The notes beneath the pieces are model-generated. The model was not told the origin of the DNA, did no database searches, and saw only the letters and a program-made list of their open reading frames with translations. Shown piece by piece: positions 8,336 through 16,455 of a stretch of 64,000 nt of DNA. This DNA is from an uncultured Ruminococcus sp. (GTDB taxonomy: Bacteria > Bacillota > Clostridia > Oscillospirales > Acutalibacteraceae), in the NCBI GenBank assembly GCA_900539465.1, contig UQCF01000004.1, positions 87,050 through 151,049 of the forward strand, given 5' to 3'. Both the position numbers and the translations under genes were made by a program. Within the stretch, counting starts at the first letter, position 1. Every line of letters starts with the position of its first letter.

Positions 8336-9430
8336 TTATTGACCGCCGAGTATGAGCGCAAGAACGGCACAGATTGCCGCCGAACCACCAATGGCAAAAG
8401 CTGTTATCGCAGATATTTTTTGGCGAAGATTGCGGTCTGCCTGTGTCGGCTTTGCGCTTTCTTTTTCGTTAAATTTGGTTATAACGGTGTCGCCGGCTGT
8501 CTCAAACATTCGCTCAACGGCGTATGCGGTGAGAGCCTTGGGGTCTTCGTCTTCATTCGCATAGAGCTTTATAACATGAGTGTTTTCTTTATCGGCAACC
8601 GCATAAAAAATAAATACGGAATCATCTGTGTTGCTGGCAAATGCGCTCGAAACGACACCTGCATAGTCGCATCCGCTTTTTTCACGCTCTGCCTGCGCGG
8701 CGGCGGTGATATATTCTTTTACGGATTGGGAGGACTGCCTTGCCTCGGGCGCTTCGCCGAGAGACATAAATTCATTCTCTTTGTCTATAAGACGGATATT
8801 TTCGTCTATGAGAGATTTTCCTCCGAGGGGAGCAAAAGAGATTTTTTCTCCGCTCTTTTTAAGCGACTGATATGTTCTTTGTGCCAGACGGTATCTTTTG
8901 AGGCGCGCAAGTTCTTTTTTGTCTTTTACGCCGGCAATGTCACCGAGGTAATCATAAAGCGAGCCAAAAACAATCTCTGCTGTTTTAATGCTCTCAAGCG
9001 GCAATACAATTATGCTTTGAGCACCCGATGTTACCGAAAATCCGCAGCATTTAAAATCACCTGTTGCAAAAATATCGGCTTCTTTCGGGAACATGGAGTT
9101 GTTGAGAAGAGCACCCTGCGTTATTTTACCGCTTTCTTTAACGGGCAAAAGAGCAGAGTATATATCTTCATCTTGCTTTAAATCAATGCCGAGGGCGGAG
9201 CAAATCATCTTTTTTGCAGAGTTGTAGTTTGAAGACTGCACCGCAATTATTACGACGTCGGCAGAGCGTAGAGCCTGCGAAACGGCAAGCAGCATACGCT
9301 TCGGCGACGAATAGTTTTTGAATTTTTCTGTTTCCGAAGAAAAGGAGTTGGCACACTCGGTTACTGCTCTTTTTTCGTCTGCAAACAGATGGGGTTCTTT
9401 TTTAGTTAAAGAAAAAAGTTTTATTTCCAT
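8336..9430 (-). CDS. Tail-anchored protein of unknown function, faintly CinA-like
   Basis: 364 residues, not recognised with certainty. The stretch ALRSADVVIIAVQ and the later NSMFPKEADIF and IIVLPLES recall, in the same order, the molybdopterin-binding-like half of CinA (TVFPND, IIMLPGPP) encoded upstream at 14003; this is a weak visual resemblance. There is no signal peptide. The only membrane segment is at the very C-terminus (about residues 337-362), so the protein should be cytoplasmic and tail-anchored. It is the last gene of the minus-strand run starting at 17592 and follows the second sortase by 24 bases. Confidence 0.6.
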   Translation of the reverse strand: MEIKLFSLTKKEPHLFADEKRAVTECANSFSSETEKFKNYSSPKRMLLAVSQALRSADVVIIAVQSSNYNSAKKMICSALGIDLKQDEDIYSALLPVKESGKITQGALLNNSMFPKEADIFATGDFKCCGFSVTSGAQSIIVLPLESIKTAEIVFGSLYDYLGDIAGVKDKKELARLKRYRLAQRTYQSLKKSGEKISFAPLGGKSLIDENIRLIDKENEFMSLGEAPEARQSSQSVKEYITAAAQAEREKSGCDYAGVVSSAFASNTDDSVFIFYAVADKENTHVIKLYANEDEDPKALTAYAVERMFETAGDTVITKFNEKESAKPTQADRNLRQKISAITAFAIGGSAAICAVLALILGGQ

Positions 9431-9454
9431 AATTAAACATTGTCCTTCTTAAAA

Positions 9455-10351
9455 CTAATCAACATATGGGTTTGTCTGTTTTTTCTCATCATACCACGCC
9501 TGCGGAAAACGCTGTTTCGGGTTTGTTTTTGCATTGCTTGTGTCAACGCTTTCGCTCTCGCCGTCACGCACGAGCCTTGCCATAACAACAAAGCGCGAGT
9601 CGTCAATCAAAAGACTGCATGTGGAGAGCGTGAGAATTTTATCCTGCGGTGTAACGTCAATATCTGTTGTGAAATATGACCTTTCGAGAGCCTCTTTATA
9701 AAATTCGTTAAACTCTTCGTCACTTGCAAATTCCGTGCGGGTGTAGTTAAATACATAGCCGTTGTCGTCTTCGGGTTTTGTGTTTATCAAAAATGCCGCA
9801 AAGACTTTCCATTTATAATCTTTATAAATCGTGTTAAAGGTTATGACGGGGCAGCTTTTATAGGTGCTGAGCTTTTTATACATACTCAGCATACCGAACT
9901 GCGTACCGTCGCGCATATTGTGGCCGTAGATAATAGTGTTATGGCTTAAATTTATGAGGTCGTCGCGGTAATCCACAAACAGTGCGCCGTGCTTATCCTC
10001 AACCTTGTCAAAGGTATATTTAAGGTAATATGAGTTATCGGTGTACTGTGCAACGGGGAAATCCATATTAAGCCCTTTGACTATGAGCTTGCCTGCAAAA
10101 TCAGCATATTTATTTTTGAGTTCTGCATACTTTTCCTGAATAGGCGGAGCCTCTGCTTTAGAGCCCGAGTTTGACGGGTTGGTATTTTTATCGGATTCGT
10201 CAACTTTAAACTCTTCGTTCTTTTTTTCTATAACATGCGGCATCCACACAAGGTCATACACAAGGTACCCCGAGCTGCACACAATACCTATTATGGAGAT
10301 GATGAGAAGAATTTTTCTTATTATCTCTTTTTTAGATTTCGGAGCTTTCAT
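9455..10351 (-). CDS. Class B sortase (short form)
   Basis: 298 residues from the ATG at 10351; AAAAAAGGA sits about 10 bases upstream, whereas the ATG at 10363 lies directly on that site. One N-terminal membrane helix is followed by an extracellular sortase domain. The catalytic residues are visible: His144 (YGHNM), Cys245 (TLSTC) and Arg253 (SRFVV). Sortases cut a C-terminal sorting motif and link the protein to peptidoglycan. The C-terminal tail (RDGESE, then PQAWYD, NPY) is shared with the long sortase at 12483. The gene overlaps the end of the coiled-coil gene by 20 bases, so translation is probably coupled. Confidence 0.9.
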   Translation of the reverse strand: MKAPKSKKEIIRKILLIISIIGIVCSSGYLVYDLVWMPHVIEKKNEEFKVDESDKNTNPSNSGSKAEAPPIQEKYAELKNKYADFAGKLIVKGLNMDFPVAQYTDNSYYLKYTFDKVEDKHGALFVDYRDDLINLSHNTIIYGHNMRDGTQFGMLSMYKKLSTYKSCPVITFNTIYKDYKWKVFAAFLINTKPEDDNGYVFNYTRTEFASDEEFNEFYKEALERSYFTTDIDVTPQDKILTLSTCSLLIDDSRFVVMARLVRDGESESVDTSNAKTNPKQRFPQAWYDEKKQTNPYVD

Positions 10352-12437
10352 CTGAGCTGTCATCCTTTTTTGCGGAGCGTGAAATAATGTTTTCTTTGCT
10401 TATTGAAAATTCCGGCGGAAGAGCTTTTTCTTTTTGTGCCGGACGTTTGGTTTCGGATATATAAATATCCTTGGGCGGAGAGGAAAGCTTTGACTCCATC
10501 TCTGCTATCTTTCGCTTAATTTCGTCCGCCGTTTTTGAGTTTGAATAAACGTCTCTGCTTTTAGAAGTCTTTTTTGCGGCCGCAGAGGAGCTTGCTTGCT
10601 TTGCCTTTGCGATAGCCGCTTCTTTTTCTGCCTTTGCTTTGGCAAGCGCGGCATCTCTTTCGGCTTTTGCCTTGGCTATTGCCGCCTCTTTTTCCGCATG
10701 GGCTTTGGCGATGGCTTCGTCGCGCTCCATTCTGATTTTTTCGGTTTCGGCTTTTCTTGCTTCTTCACGTTTGAGCCTTGCGGCACGCTTGGCGGCAAGC
10801 TCTTCTTGACGCTGTTTTTCTTCAAGCTCGCGCTTTTTGGCTTCTTCGTCGAGTTTTGCTTTTTCTTCACGCGCTTTTTTGGCGGCTTCTTCTGCCTCTT
10901 GCTTTTGCATAAGCGCCGCAGCCGCGGCTTCTTTCATTGCAGAAAGCTCGGCTTTTATTTTCTCGGCTTCTTCAAGAGCCTTTTTGGCTTCTTCGGCGGC
11001 TTTTTGAGCCTTTGCCTTTTCCTCTTCTAATTTTTGCTTTGCTTCAAGAGCCTGCTGTTCGCTTTTGACTCTTTCCGATTCTGCATCCTGCGCCTGACGG
11101 CGGTTTCTCTCGCGCTCTTCAAGTAATTTTTCTGCGGCTTGCTTGGCGGCAAGCTTTGCGGCGCGTTGAGCCTCTTCTTTTTGACGGTTTGCCTCGTCAA
11201 TGGCACGCTGAGCGTCTTCTTTAGCCTTTTGCGCCGCGTCGGCAGCCTCTTTTTGAGCGCGTTCTTTTTCTTCTTTTGCCTTTTGTGCCGCATCGGCGGC
11301 TTCTTTTTGAACGCGTTCTTTTTCTTCTTTTGCCTTTTGCGCCGCGTCGGCAGCCTCTTTTTGAACGCGCTCTTTTTCTTCTTTGGCCTTTTGCGCCGCA
11401 TCGGCAGCTTCTTTTTGAGCGCGCTCTTTTTCTTCTTTAGCTTTTTTTGCTGCGGCAAGAGCTTCTTGCTTTTGGAGCTTTGCTTTTTCTGCCGCCGCTT
11501 CGTCTCTTTTTTGCTTTGCATTGCCGAGAATGTCTTGAGTGCCGACTGCTGTATCGACTGCGCCGACGGCTTTGTTTTTGACTTTTTGCTTCTCGGCTTT
11601 GAGTTTTGCTTTTTGAGCGGCCCTGTCTGCTTTCTTTTGCAGACGCGCCTTTTTCTTTTCAAGCTTTATCTGTGCTCTGAGAGCCTTGCGCTCCTGCTTC
11701 TTTTGTAAACGCTTTTTAGTTCTCGAAATCTTGGCGTTTTCTTTAAAAAGTTCAGCCGTGCTCTCTGAAATGCTTGAAGCTGTGTTGATTTTTTTGGCTA
11801 TGTTTTCGCCGTTTTGACCGGCCTCAAATATAACCTTGGTGTTGGTTTTGTAAAGGTCGCGAAGCCTCGGAGCGTTCTCATCACGTTTAATTTCTTTTTT
11901 GGTGAATACAGGGTCGTCGTCAACAACTCTGTAGCCGGCCTGTGCAAAAAGCTCCCTTGCGTCGGATACGCTGTTTATATCTTTAGATGTCTGCTTTGGC
12001 GTTTCAATAGGTCTTGATTCAAAAATCGGCTCTTCGGGGAGCTCCGGCGGAAGCTCTTCGTCTTCGTCCGGAACAAACTCAAACGGCTCGGCTTCTGAAA
12101 ACAGCTTTGTGAGCGGGGACGGCTCTAAACCGTTACTGTCATTGGGTATGCTGCCGGCAGGAGCGCCGTAATAATCATAACCTCTGCTGCCGGGCTTGTG
12201 CTTACGGAAAAAATTGGTGCGCTGAGGCGGCTCCATGGTGTCTTTTATATCTTCATCCTCTTCTGCCTGGGCAAAAGATTTTTTGAGTGAATCAAATTCA
12301 CCGGGAACAATATATCCGCTGAGTGTTTCCGAGGGGTCGGGCAATGGCTGACCCTTATCGTCAACAGGGATTGCTTCGGGACTCTGAGGCTGTTCGGGAA
12401 TGCCGACGCCCTTTTTTATGTCGTTGTCGTTTGCCAA
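10332..12437 (-). CDS. Large cytoplasmic coiled-coil protein with tandem repeats
   Basis: 701 residues, no recognised enzyme domain. Residues 1-160 are acidic and Pro-rich (likely disordered). Residues 220-620 are a continuous Lys/Ala/Glu-rich coiled coil with four near-identical 18-residue repeats (core KAKEEKERVQKEAADA) plus more diverged ones. The end is polar. There is no signal peptide, membrane helix or sorting signal, so it should stay in the cytoplasm. It is encoded between two class B sortases, the upstream one carrying its own cytoplasmic coiled coil, which suggests a scaffold on the inner face of the membrane. Low complexity makes homology searches unreliable. Confidence 0.85.
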   Translation of the reverse strand: MANDNDIKKGVGIPEQPQSPEAIPVDDKGQPLPDPSETLSGYIVPGEFDSLKKSFAQAEEDEDIKDTMEPPQRTNFFRKHKPGSRGYDYYGAPAGSIPNDSNGLEPSPLTKLFSEAEPFEFVPDEDEELPPELPEEPIFESRPIETPKQTSKDINSVSDARELFAQAGYRVVDDDPVFTKKEIKRDENAPRLRDLYKTNTKVIFEAGQNGENIAKKINTASSISESTAELFKENAKISRTKKRLQKKQERKALRAQIKLEKKKARLQKKADRAAQKAKLKAEKQKVKNKAVGAVDTAVGTQDILGNAKQKRDEAAAEKAKLQKQEALAAAKKAKEEKERAQKEAADAAQKAKEEKERVQKEAADAAQKAKEEKERVQKEAADAAQKAKEEKERAQKEAADAAQKAKEDAQRAIDEANRQKEEAQRAAKLAAKQAAEKLLEERERNRRQAQDAESERVKSEQQALEAKQKLEEEKAKAQKAAEEAKKALEEAEKIKAELSAMKEAAAAALMQKQEAEEAAKKAREEKAKLDEEAKKRELEEKQRQEELAAKRAARLKREEARKAETEKIRMERDEAIAKAHAEKEAAIAKAKAERDAALAKAKAEKEAAIAKAKQASSSAAAKKTSKSRDVYSNSKTADEIKRKIAEMESKLSSPPKDIYISETKRPAQKEKALPPEFSISKENIISRSAKKDDSSDESSEI
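11224..11493. repeat. 54-bp tandem repeats inside the coiled-coil gene
   Basis: Four nearly identical 54-base units start at 11224, 11278, 11332 and 11386, with a diverged fifth after 11440. The unit is 18 codons, so copy-number change keeps the frame. This is a coding repeat and a likely site of length variation between strains. Confidence 0.9.
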
Positions 12438-12482
12438 TTTGAGCGCTCCTTTCTTAAAACTTTGCAGGCAGCTTCAGAATGA

Positions 12483-13979
12483 TTATTTGGACGGAGTCCA
12501 TTTTCTTGAAGACGCATACGGATTTGACTTTCCGTTCTTGTCATACCATATCTGAGGACGTCTGTAATCTGAGTTTACAAGCACATTGTCGGTGTTTATG
12601 CTTTCGCTCTCGCCGTTTCTGAGCAGTCTGCCCACTACCACAAGACGTGCGTCAACTCCTCCGCTTTTGAGCGAGTCATAAACATGAGTGCAGGTTGAAA
12701 GAGTGATGATTTTGTCATCGGCTTTAAGACCTGCTTCGGTGGTGTAAAGAGCATATTGCTTCAGCATATCAATATAGCCGGAGAAATTAGATGTGCTCAT
12801 ATTGGGGTTATAGTATTCAAAAACATATCCGCCGTCTACACTTGCCTCTGTTGTGGCATAGAATGCGGCATATATTTTAAAGGTGTATGATTTGGTGAGC
12901 GTTTCGTATTTTATAATCGGGTGCTCTTTATAATTCTTTACATCCGCAAATAAATCGAGCGAGCCGAAATGCATATTGTTGTTCATGTGGTGACCGTAGA
13001 CTATGGTGTTTTTACTAAGGTCAAATGTGTTGCATCTGTAATCAAGGAACGGTGTTCCGTAACGGGCATTCTCGTTAAAGGCGTTTTTGCCGTTGAGGTA
13101 GTAGGTGTTGTTTTTGGACTGAACTATCGGGTAGTCGATAGCCGTGCCGGGTATGGTGAGCCAGCCGGCAAGGTCGTCGTTTCTCGAATACATGGGCTTA
13201 AGGTCGCTTAATATGGCGTTCGGATATTCCGCATTGCCGTAAGTCGCTTTTAAGTTCTTATACGGATTATACGATACGGCGGCAGTATCGGCTGATGCCG
13301 ACGAGCTGTCGTCATCAGAATATTTTGCTTTAAAGAAATTGACTGCCGCAAAAGCCGCGCAGGCAATGAAGGCGACACAAAGAACTATGCAGAGCGCTGT
13401 GAAAAGACGGCTCTTGGTCTTGTCTTTGTCAACAAGAAAGCCCGTGATCTCATCGTCTTCTTCGTTATCTTTGTCATCTTCGGTGTTGCTTTTAAGGTCT
13501 TCTATATCAAGTATAGAAGCGAATTTTTTAAATTGAGCCTCGCTCTCGTCAGGTTTTTGCTTTGTCGGAGAACTCTCGGGAGAGAGCGTATTCTCTGCCT
13601 CTGCCTGCTCACGCAGCTTTGCAGATGCCTCTAAATTGGCCTTTTGACGCGCTTCTTCTGCGCGCTTTGCCGCCATTGCCGCCGCGGCGGCTTTTTCTGC
13701 GGCACGTCTTGCCTCTTCTTTTTCTCTCGCTTCACGCTCCGCTTTCATGGCGGCTTCACGCTTTTCGGCGAGCTCTTTTTCACGTCTGCGCTTTTCGGCT
13801 ATTTCAAGCCTAACGGCTTCTTCCTGCGCGGCAAGGCGCTCCGCCTCTTCTTTTGCGGCGCGTTCTTTTCTTTCTTTTTCTTCTGCGGCGCGCTGAGCGT
13901 CTTCTTCTTCAAAATATTCTTTAAACTGAGAAAGATCAAAACTCGAAAGATCAATGTCTCTTCTTTTGTTGTCGTCCAT
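12483..13979 (-). CDS. Class B sortase with long cytoplasmic coiled-coil N-terminus
   Basis: 498 residues from the ATG at 13979, chosen for AAGGAG 8 bases upstream. Residues 1-120 are a charged Ala/Glu/Arg/Lys coiled coil, then an acidic linker, one membrane helix (about residues 188-215, LFTALCIVLCVAFIACAAF) and an extracellular sortase domain with His330 (YGHHM), Cys430 (TLSTC) and Arg445 (ARLVVV). Typical class B sortases are about 220-260 residues with a few cytoplasmic residues, so the 190-residue cytoplasmic part is unusual. Its composition matches the coiled-coil protein encoded next, suggesting direct interaction. It follows cinA by 23 bases. Confidence 0.92.
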   Translation of the reverse strand: MDDNKRRDIDLSSFDLSQFKEYFEEEDAQRAAEEKERKERAAKEEAERLAAQEEAVRLEIAEKRRREKELAEKREAAMKAEREAREKEEARRAAEKAAAAAMAAKRAEEARQKANLEASAKLREQAEAENTLSPESSPTKQKPDESEAQFKKFASILDIEDLKSNTEDDKDNEEDDEITGFLVDKDKTKSRLFTALCIVLCVAFIACAAFAAVNFFKAKYSDDDSSSASADTAAVSYNPYKNLKATYGNAEYPNAILSDLKPMYSRNDDLAGWLTIPGTAIDYPIVQSKNNTYYLNGKNAFNENARYGTPFLDYRCNTFDLSKNTIVYGHHMNNNMHFGSLDLFADVKNYKEHPIIKYETLTKSYTFKIYAAFYATTEASVDGGYVFEYYNPNMSTSNFSGYIDMLKQYALYTTEAGLKADDKIITLSTCTHVYDSLKSGGVDARLVVVGRLLRNGESESINTDNVLVNSDYRRPQIWYDKNGKSNPYASSRKWTPSK

Positions 13980-14002
13980 AAAATTTCTCCTTAAATGCTT
14001 TA

Positions 14003-15253
14003 TCAAAGCCTGTTTTCAAGATAGAGCCTTACAAGATTCAAGGCGTTTGACGCCGAAACGTATCTGTTATATTCGCGGCAGCCGTCGTTCTTTTTGCCTG
14101 TGACAAGCTTTTTTGCATATACAAAATCTTTTGCCGCAATGCCTATATAGCTAAGCCCAACGGGCTTGTCGGTTCCGTCACTGCCGGGGCCCGCTATGCC
14201 CGTGACGCTTACGGCAATATCCGCACCGCTGACCTTGAGTGCGCCGATTGCCATTTGCTTTGCTACCTGCTCGCTGACTGCGCCGTATTTTTGAAGGTCG
14301 TCTCTGCTGACGCCGAGCACGTTCGCTTTTATTTCGTTTGAGTATGAAATAATACCGCACTCAAAAACATCGGAGGAGCCGGGAATGTCGGTTATCCTTT
14401 TGCCGATGTATCCGCCTGTGCAGGATTCTGCCGTTGCAAGCTTCAAATGCTTTTCTTTGAGCATATTTACAACCGCTGTTTCTATATTCGGCACATCAAT
14501 GCCGTAAATAAGGCCGTCAAGCCTTTTGCTTACTTCTTTTATAATCGGGGCGCACAGCTTTTCGGCGTCTTCTTTGCTTTGCGCCATGGCGGTTACCCTT
14601 AAAAGAGCCTCGCCGTTTTTGGCATATGGCGCGAGGGTGGGGTTACTGCCGTCAAAAAGGTCGTTCATTTTTTGAGCCATTGCACTTTCGCCTATGCCGA
14701 AGGTGCGTATGGAATGTGAAATTATTGTTTTATCAGAAAATCTTTTAAGATATTTTGCCGCGGATTTAAAAAACATTGGCTTCAGCTCACCGGGAGGTCC
14801 CGGAAGCATAATAATATGCTTGCCGTCTTTTTCAATTGCACAGCCGGGAGCGGTGCCGTTGTCGTTCGGGAAAACGGTGCAGTCTGCCGGGAGCATGGCC
14901 TGCTTTTTATTGTTCTCTGTCATCTCTAAGCCTTTTGAAGCAAAGTATGCGCTCATTTTCTCAAGGCTTTCTCGGTGCAATACGCATTTTTTAGAGAAGA
15001 ACTCACAGCAAATCTCTTTTGTTAAATCATCGGGTGTTGGGCCGAGACCGCCGGAGGTGATTATTATATCGTTCCTCGAAGCGGCAATGCCGAGAGCCTC
15101 CCGCAGCCTTTCGGGGTTGTCGCCGACAGTGGTCTGGTGCAGCACACTGATGCCCATTAAGGCAAGCTGTATTGATAAGAACTGTGCGTCGGTGTTTAAA
15201 ATGTCGCCTAATAAAATTTCTGTGCCGACGCTGATTATTTCACAAGTTGCCAA
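14003..15253 (-). CDS. cinA: CinA-family protein (NMN amidase / competence-damage inducible)
   Basis: 416 residues from a TTG at 15253, which has AAGGTG 7 bases upstream; a GTG at 15262 would add three residues but lacks such a site. The N-terminal molybdopterin-binding-like domain has VGTEILLGDILNTDA and TSGGLGPTPDD. The C-terminal amidase domain has AESCTGGYIGKRIT and VTGIAGPGSDGT. The C-terminal domain deamidates nicotinamide mononucleotide and the N-terminal domain can be an ADP-ribose pyrophosphatase in characterised members, so it recycles by-products of NAD metabolism. It lies 12 bases after thiI. Confidence 0.94.
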   Translation of the reverse strand: MATCEIISVGTEILLGDILNTDAQFLSIQLALMGISVLHQTTVGDNPERLREALGIAASRNDIIITSGGLGPTPDDLTKEICCEFFSKKCVLHRESLEKMSAYFASKGLEMTENNKKQAMLPADCTVFPNDNGTAPGCAIEKDGKHIIMLPGPPGELKPMFFKSAAKYLKRFSDKTIISHSIRTFGIGESAMAQKMNDLFDGSNPTLAPYAKNGEALLRVTAMAQSKEDAEKLCAPIIKEVSKRLDGLIYGIDVPNIETAVVNMLKEKHLKLATAESCTGGYIGKRITDIPGSSDVFECGIISYSNEIKANVLGVSRDDLQKYGAVSEQVAKQMAIGALKVSGADIAVSVTGIAGPGSDGTDKPVGLSYIGIAAKDFVYAKKLVTGKKNDGCREYNRYVSASNALNLVRLYLENRL

Positions 15254-15265
15254 ACAAATCACCTT

Positions 15266-16438
15266 TTATCTGTCTATCATAACAAATTTTGCACCCTCAA
15301 CGGCTTCTTTAACAAGTGCGTCAATATCGAGGGCTTCTTCTGCCTCTTCAAGCTGGCTGAGCTTCGGTTTGGTTTTTGGATGCTTTGGAGTGAAGACCGT
15401 GCAGCAGTCTTCAAACGGAAGAATTGAGGTCTCGAATGTGTCAATCTTTCTTGAAAGTATAACGACCTCGTTTTTATCCATACCTATAAGAGGGCGAAAA
15501 ACCGGCATATCCGCAACGGCCTCGGTGCAAGCGATTGCCTGCATGGTCTGGCTCGCAACCTGACCCACGCTTTCGCCTGTTATGAGTGCGCCGCAGTCTT
15601 CTTTTTTAGCTATTATCTGTGCACATCGCATCATAAGGCGGCGCATGATAAGAGTGAAAAGATCCTCGGGGCACTTTTCTTTTATTTCTTCCTGAATATG
15701 GGTAAAGGGAACGACGTAGAGCGGAATCCTGCCGCTGTAAGCCGAGACCTTTTTGCAAAGCGTGTGAACTTTCATCTCTGCACGCTGGCTTGTGTAAGGG
15801 GGAGAGGCAAAGTGGATACCGACAAGGCTCAAACCTCTTTTTGCCATCATCCAGCCGGCAACGGGGCTGTCAATTCCGCCGGAGACGAGCAGTGCCGCTC
15901 TGCCGGAGGAGCCTGTGGGCATACCGCCCGCGCCTTTTAACTGGTTGCCGTGTATATATGCGTATGTGTCGCGTATTTCAATCATTACAACAAGGTCGGG
16001 GTTGTGCACGTCCACTTTAAGGTGGGGGAACATCTCGAGGATTTTTCCTCCTGCTTCACGGCATATGGCAGGGGAGTTGAGGGGAAAGCGCTTGTCCGCC
16101 CTTTTGGCTTCAACCTTAAAAGTCGAAGCGACTTCAAGCTGAGAGCGCAGATATTCGCCCACGGTTGAGAGAATGACGTCCATATCTTTTTCGACTGCGG
16201 CGGCTCTTGAAAGCGCCGCAATGCCGAAAACCTTGAGAAGTCTGTTTACCGCTTCGTCAAGGTCTGTAACGTCCTGCTCCGGCTCAACCGTGATGGTGGA
16301 CTGAGCCGGAGTGAATTTGAATTTGCCTAAATCTTTAAGGCGATGGCGCATATTTTTGATGAGTATATCTTCAAAGGTGCGTCTGTTAAGGCCTTTGAGC
16401 GCAAGCTCGCCGTTTTTTATAAGAATGATTTCTTTCAT
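15266..16438 (-). CDS. thiI: ThiI, tRNA 4-thiouridine synthetase
   Basis: 390 residues: ferredoxin-like region, THUMP RNA-binding domain (about 60-165) and an adenylating PP-loop domain with SGGIDS at 186-191. It ends without the rhodanese domain found in the E. coli protein, as is normal in Firmicutes. It activates uridine 8 of tRNA with ATP and inserts sulfur delivered by a cysteine desulfurase. The desulfurase gene lies directly upstream, 17 bases away, the classic nifZ-thiI pairing. Confidence 0.95.
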   Translation of the reverse strand: MKEIILIKNGELALKGLNRRTFEDILIKNMRHRLKDLGKFKFTPAQSTITVEPEQDVTDLDEAVNRLLKVFGIAALSRAAAVEKDMDVILSTVGEYLRSQLEVASTFKVEAKRADKRFPLNSPAICREAGGKILEMFPHLKVDVHNPDLVVMIEIRDTYAYIHGNQLKGAGGMPTGSSGRAALLVSGGIDSPVAGWMMAKRGLSLVGIHFASPPYTSQRAEMKVHTLCKKVSAYSGRIPLYVVPFTHIQEEIKEKCPEDLFTLIMRRLMMRCAQIIAKKEDCGALITGESVGQVASQTMQAIACTEAVADMPVFRPLIGMDKNEVVILSRKIDTFETSILPFEDCCTVFTPKHPKTKPKLSQLEEAEEALDIDALVKEAVEGAKFVMIDR

Positions 16439-16455
16439 TTGATGAACTCCGTGAT

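Noticed and set aside
8339..9181. 280-codon plus-strand open frame
   Set aside because: Antisense to the tail-anchored protein gene; Phe/Cys-rich composition typical of a shadow.
11224..11493. Regular repeats that could suggest a CRISPR array
   Set aside because: Units are contiguous 54-base coding repeats without spacers, inside a single open frame.
11027..11708. Long open frames on both strands (211 codons minus, 189 codons plus) across the repeat region
   Set aside because: They are frame shadows of the Lys/Ala/Glu-rich coiled-coil gene; composition is extreme and there are no ribosome sites.
14694..15563. 289-codon plus-strand open frame
   Set aside because: Antisense to cinA and thiI; Ser-rich composition of a shadow frame.
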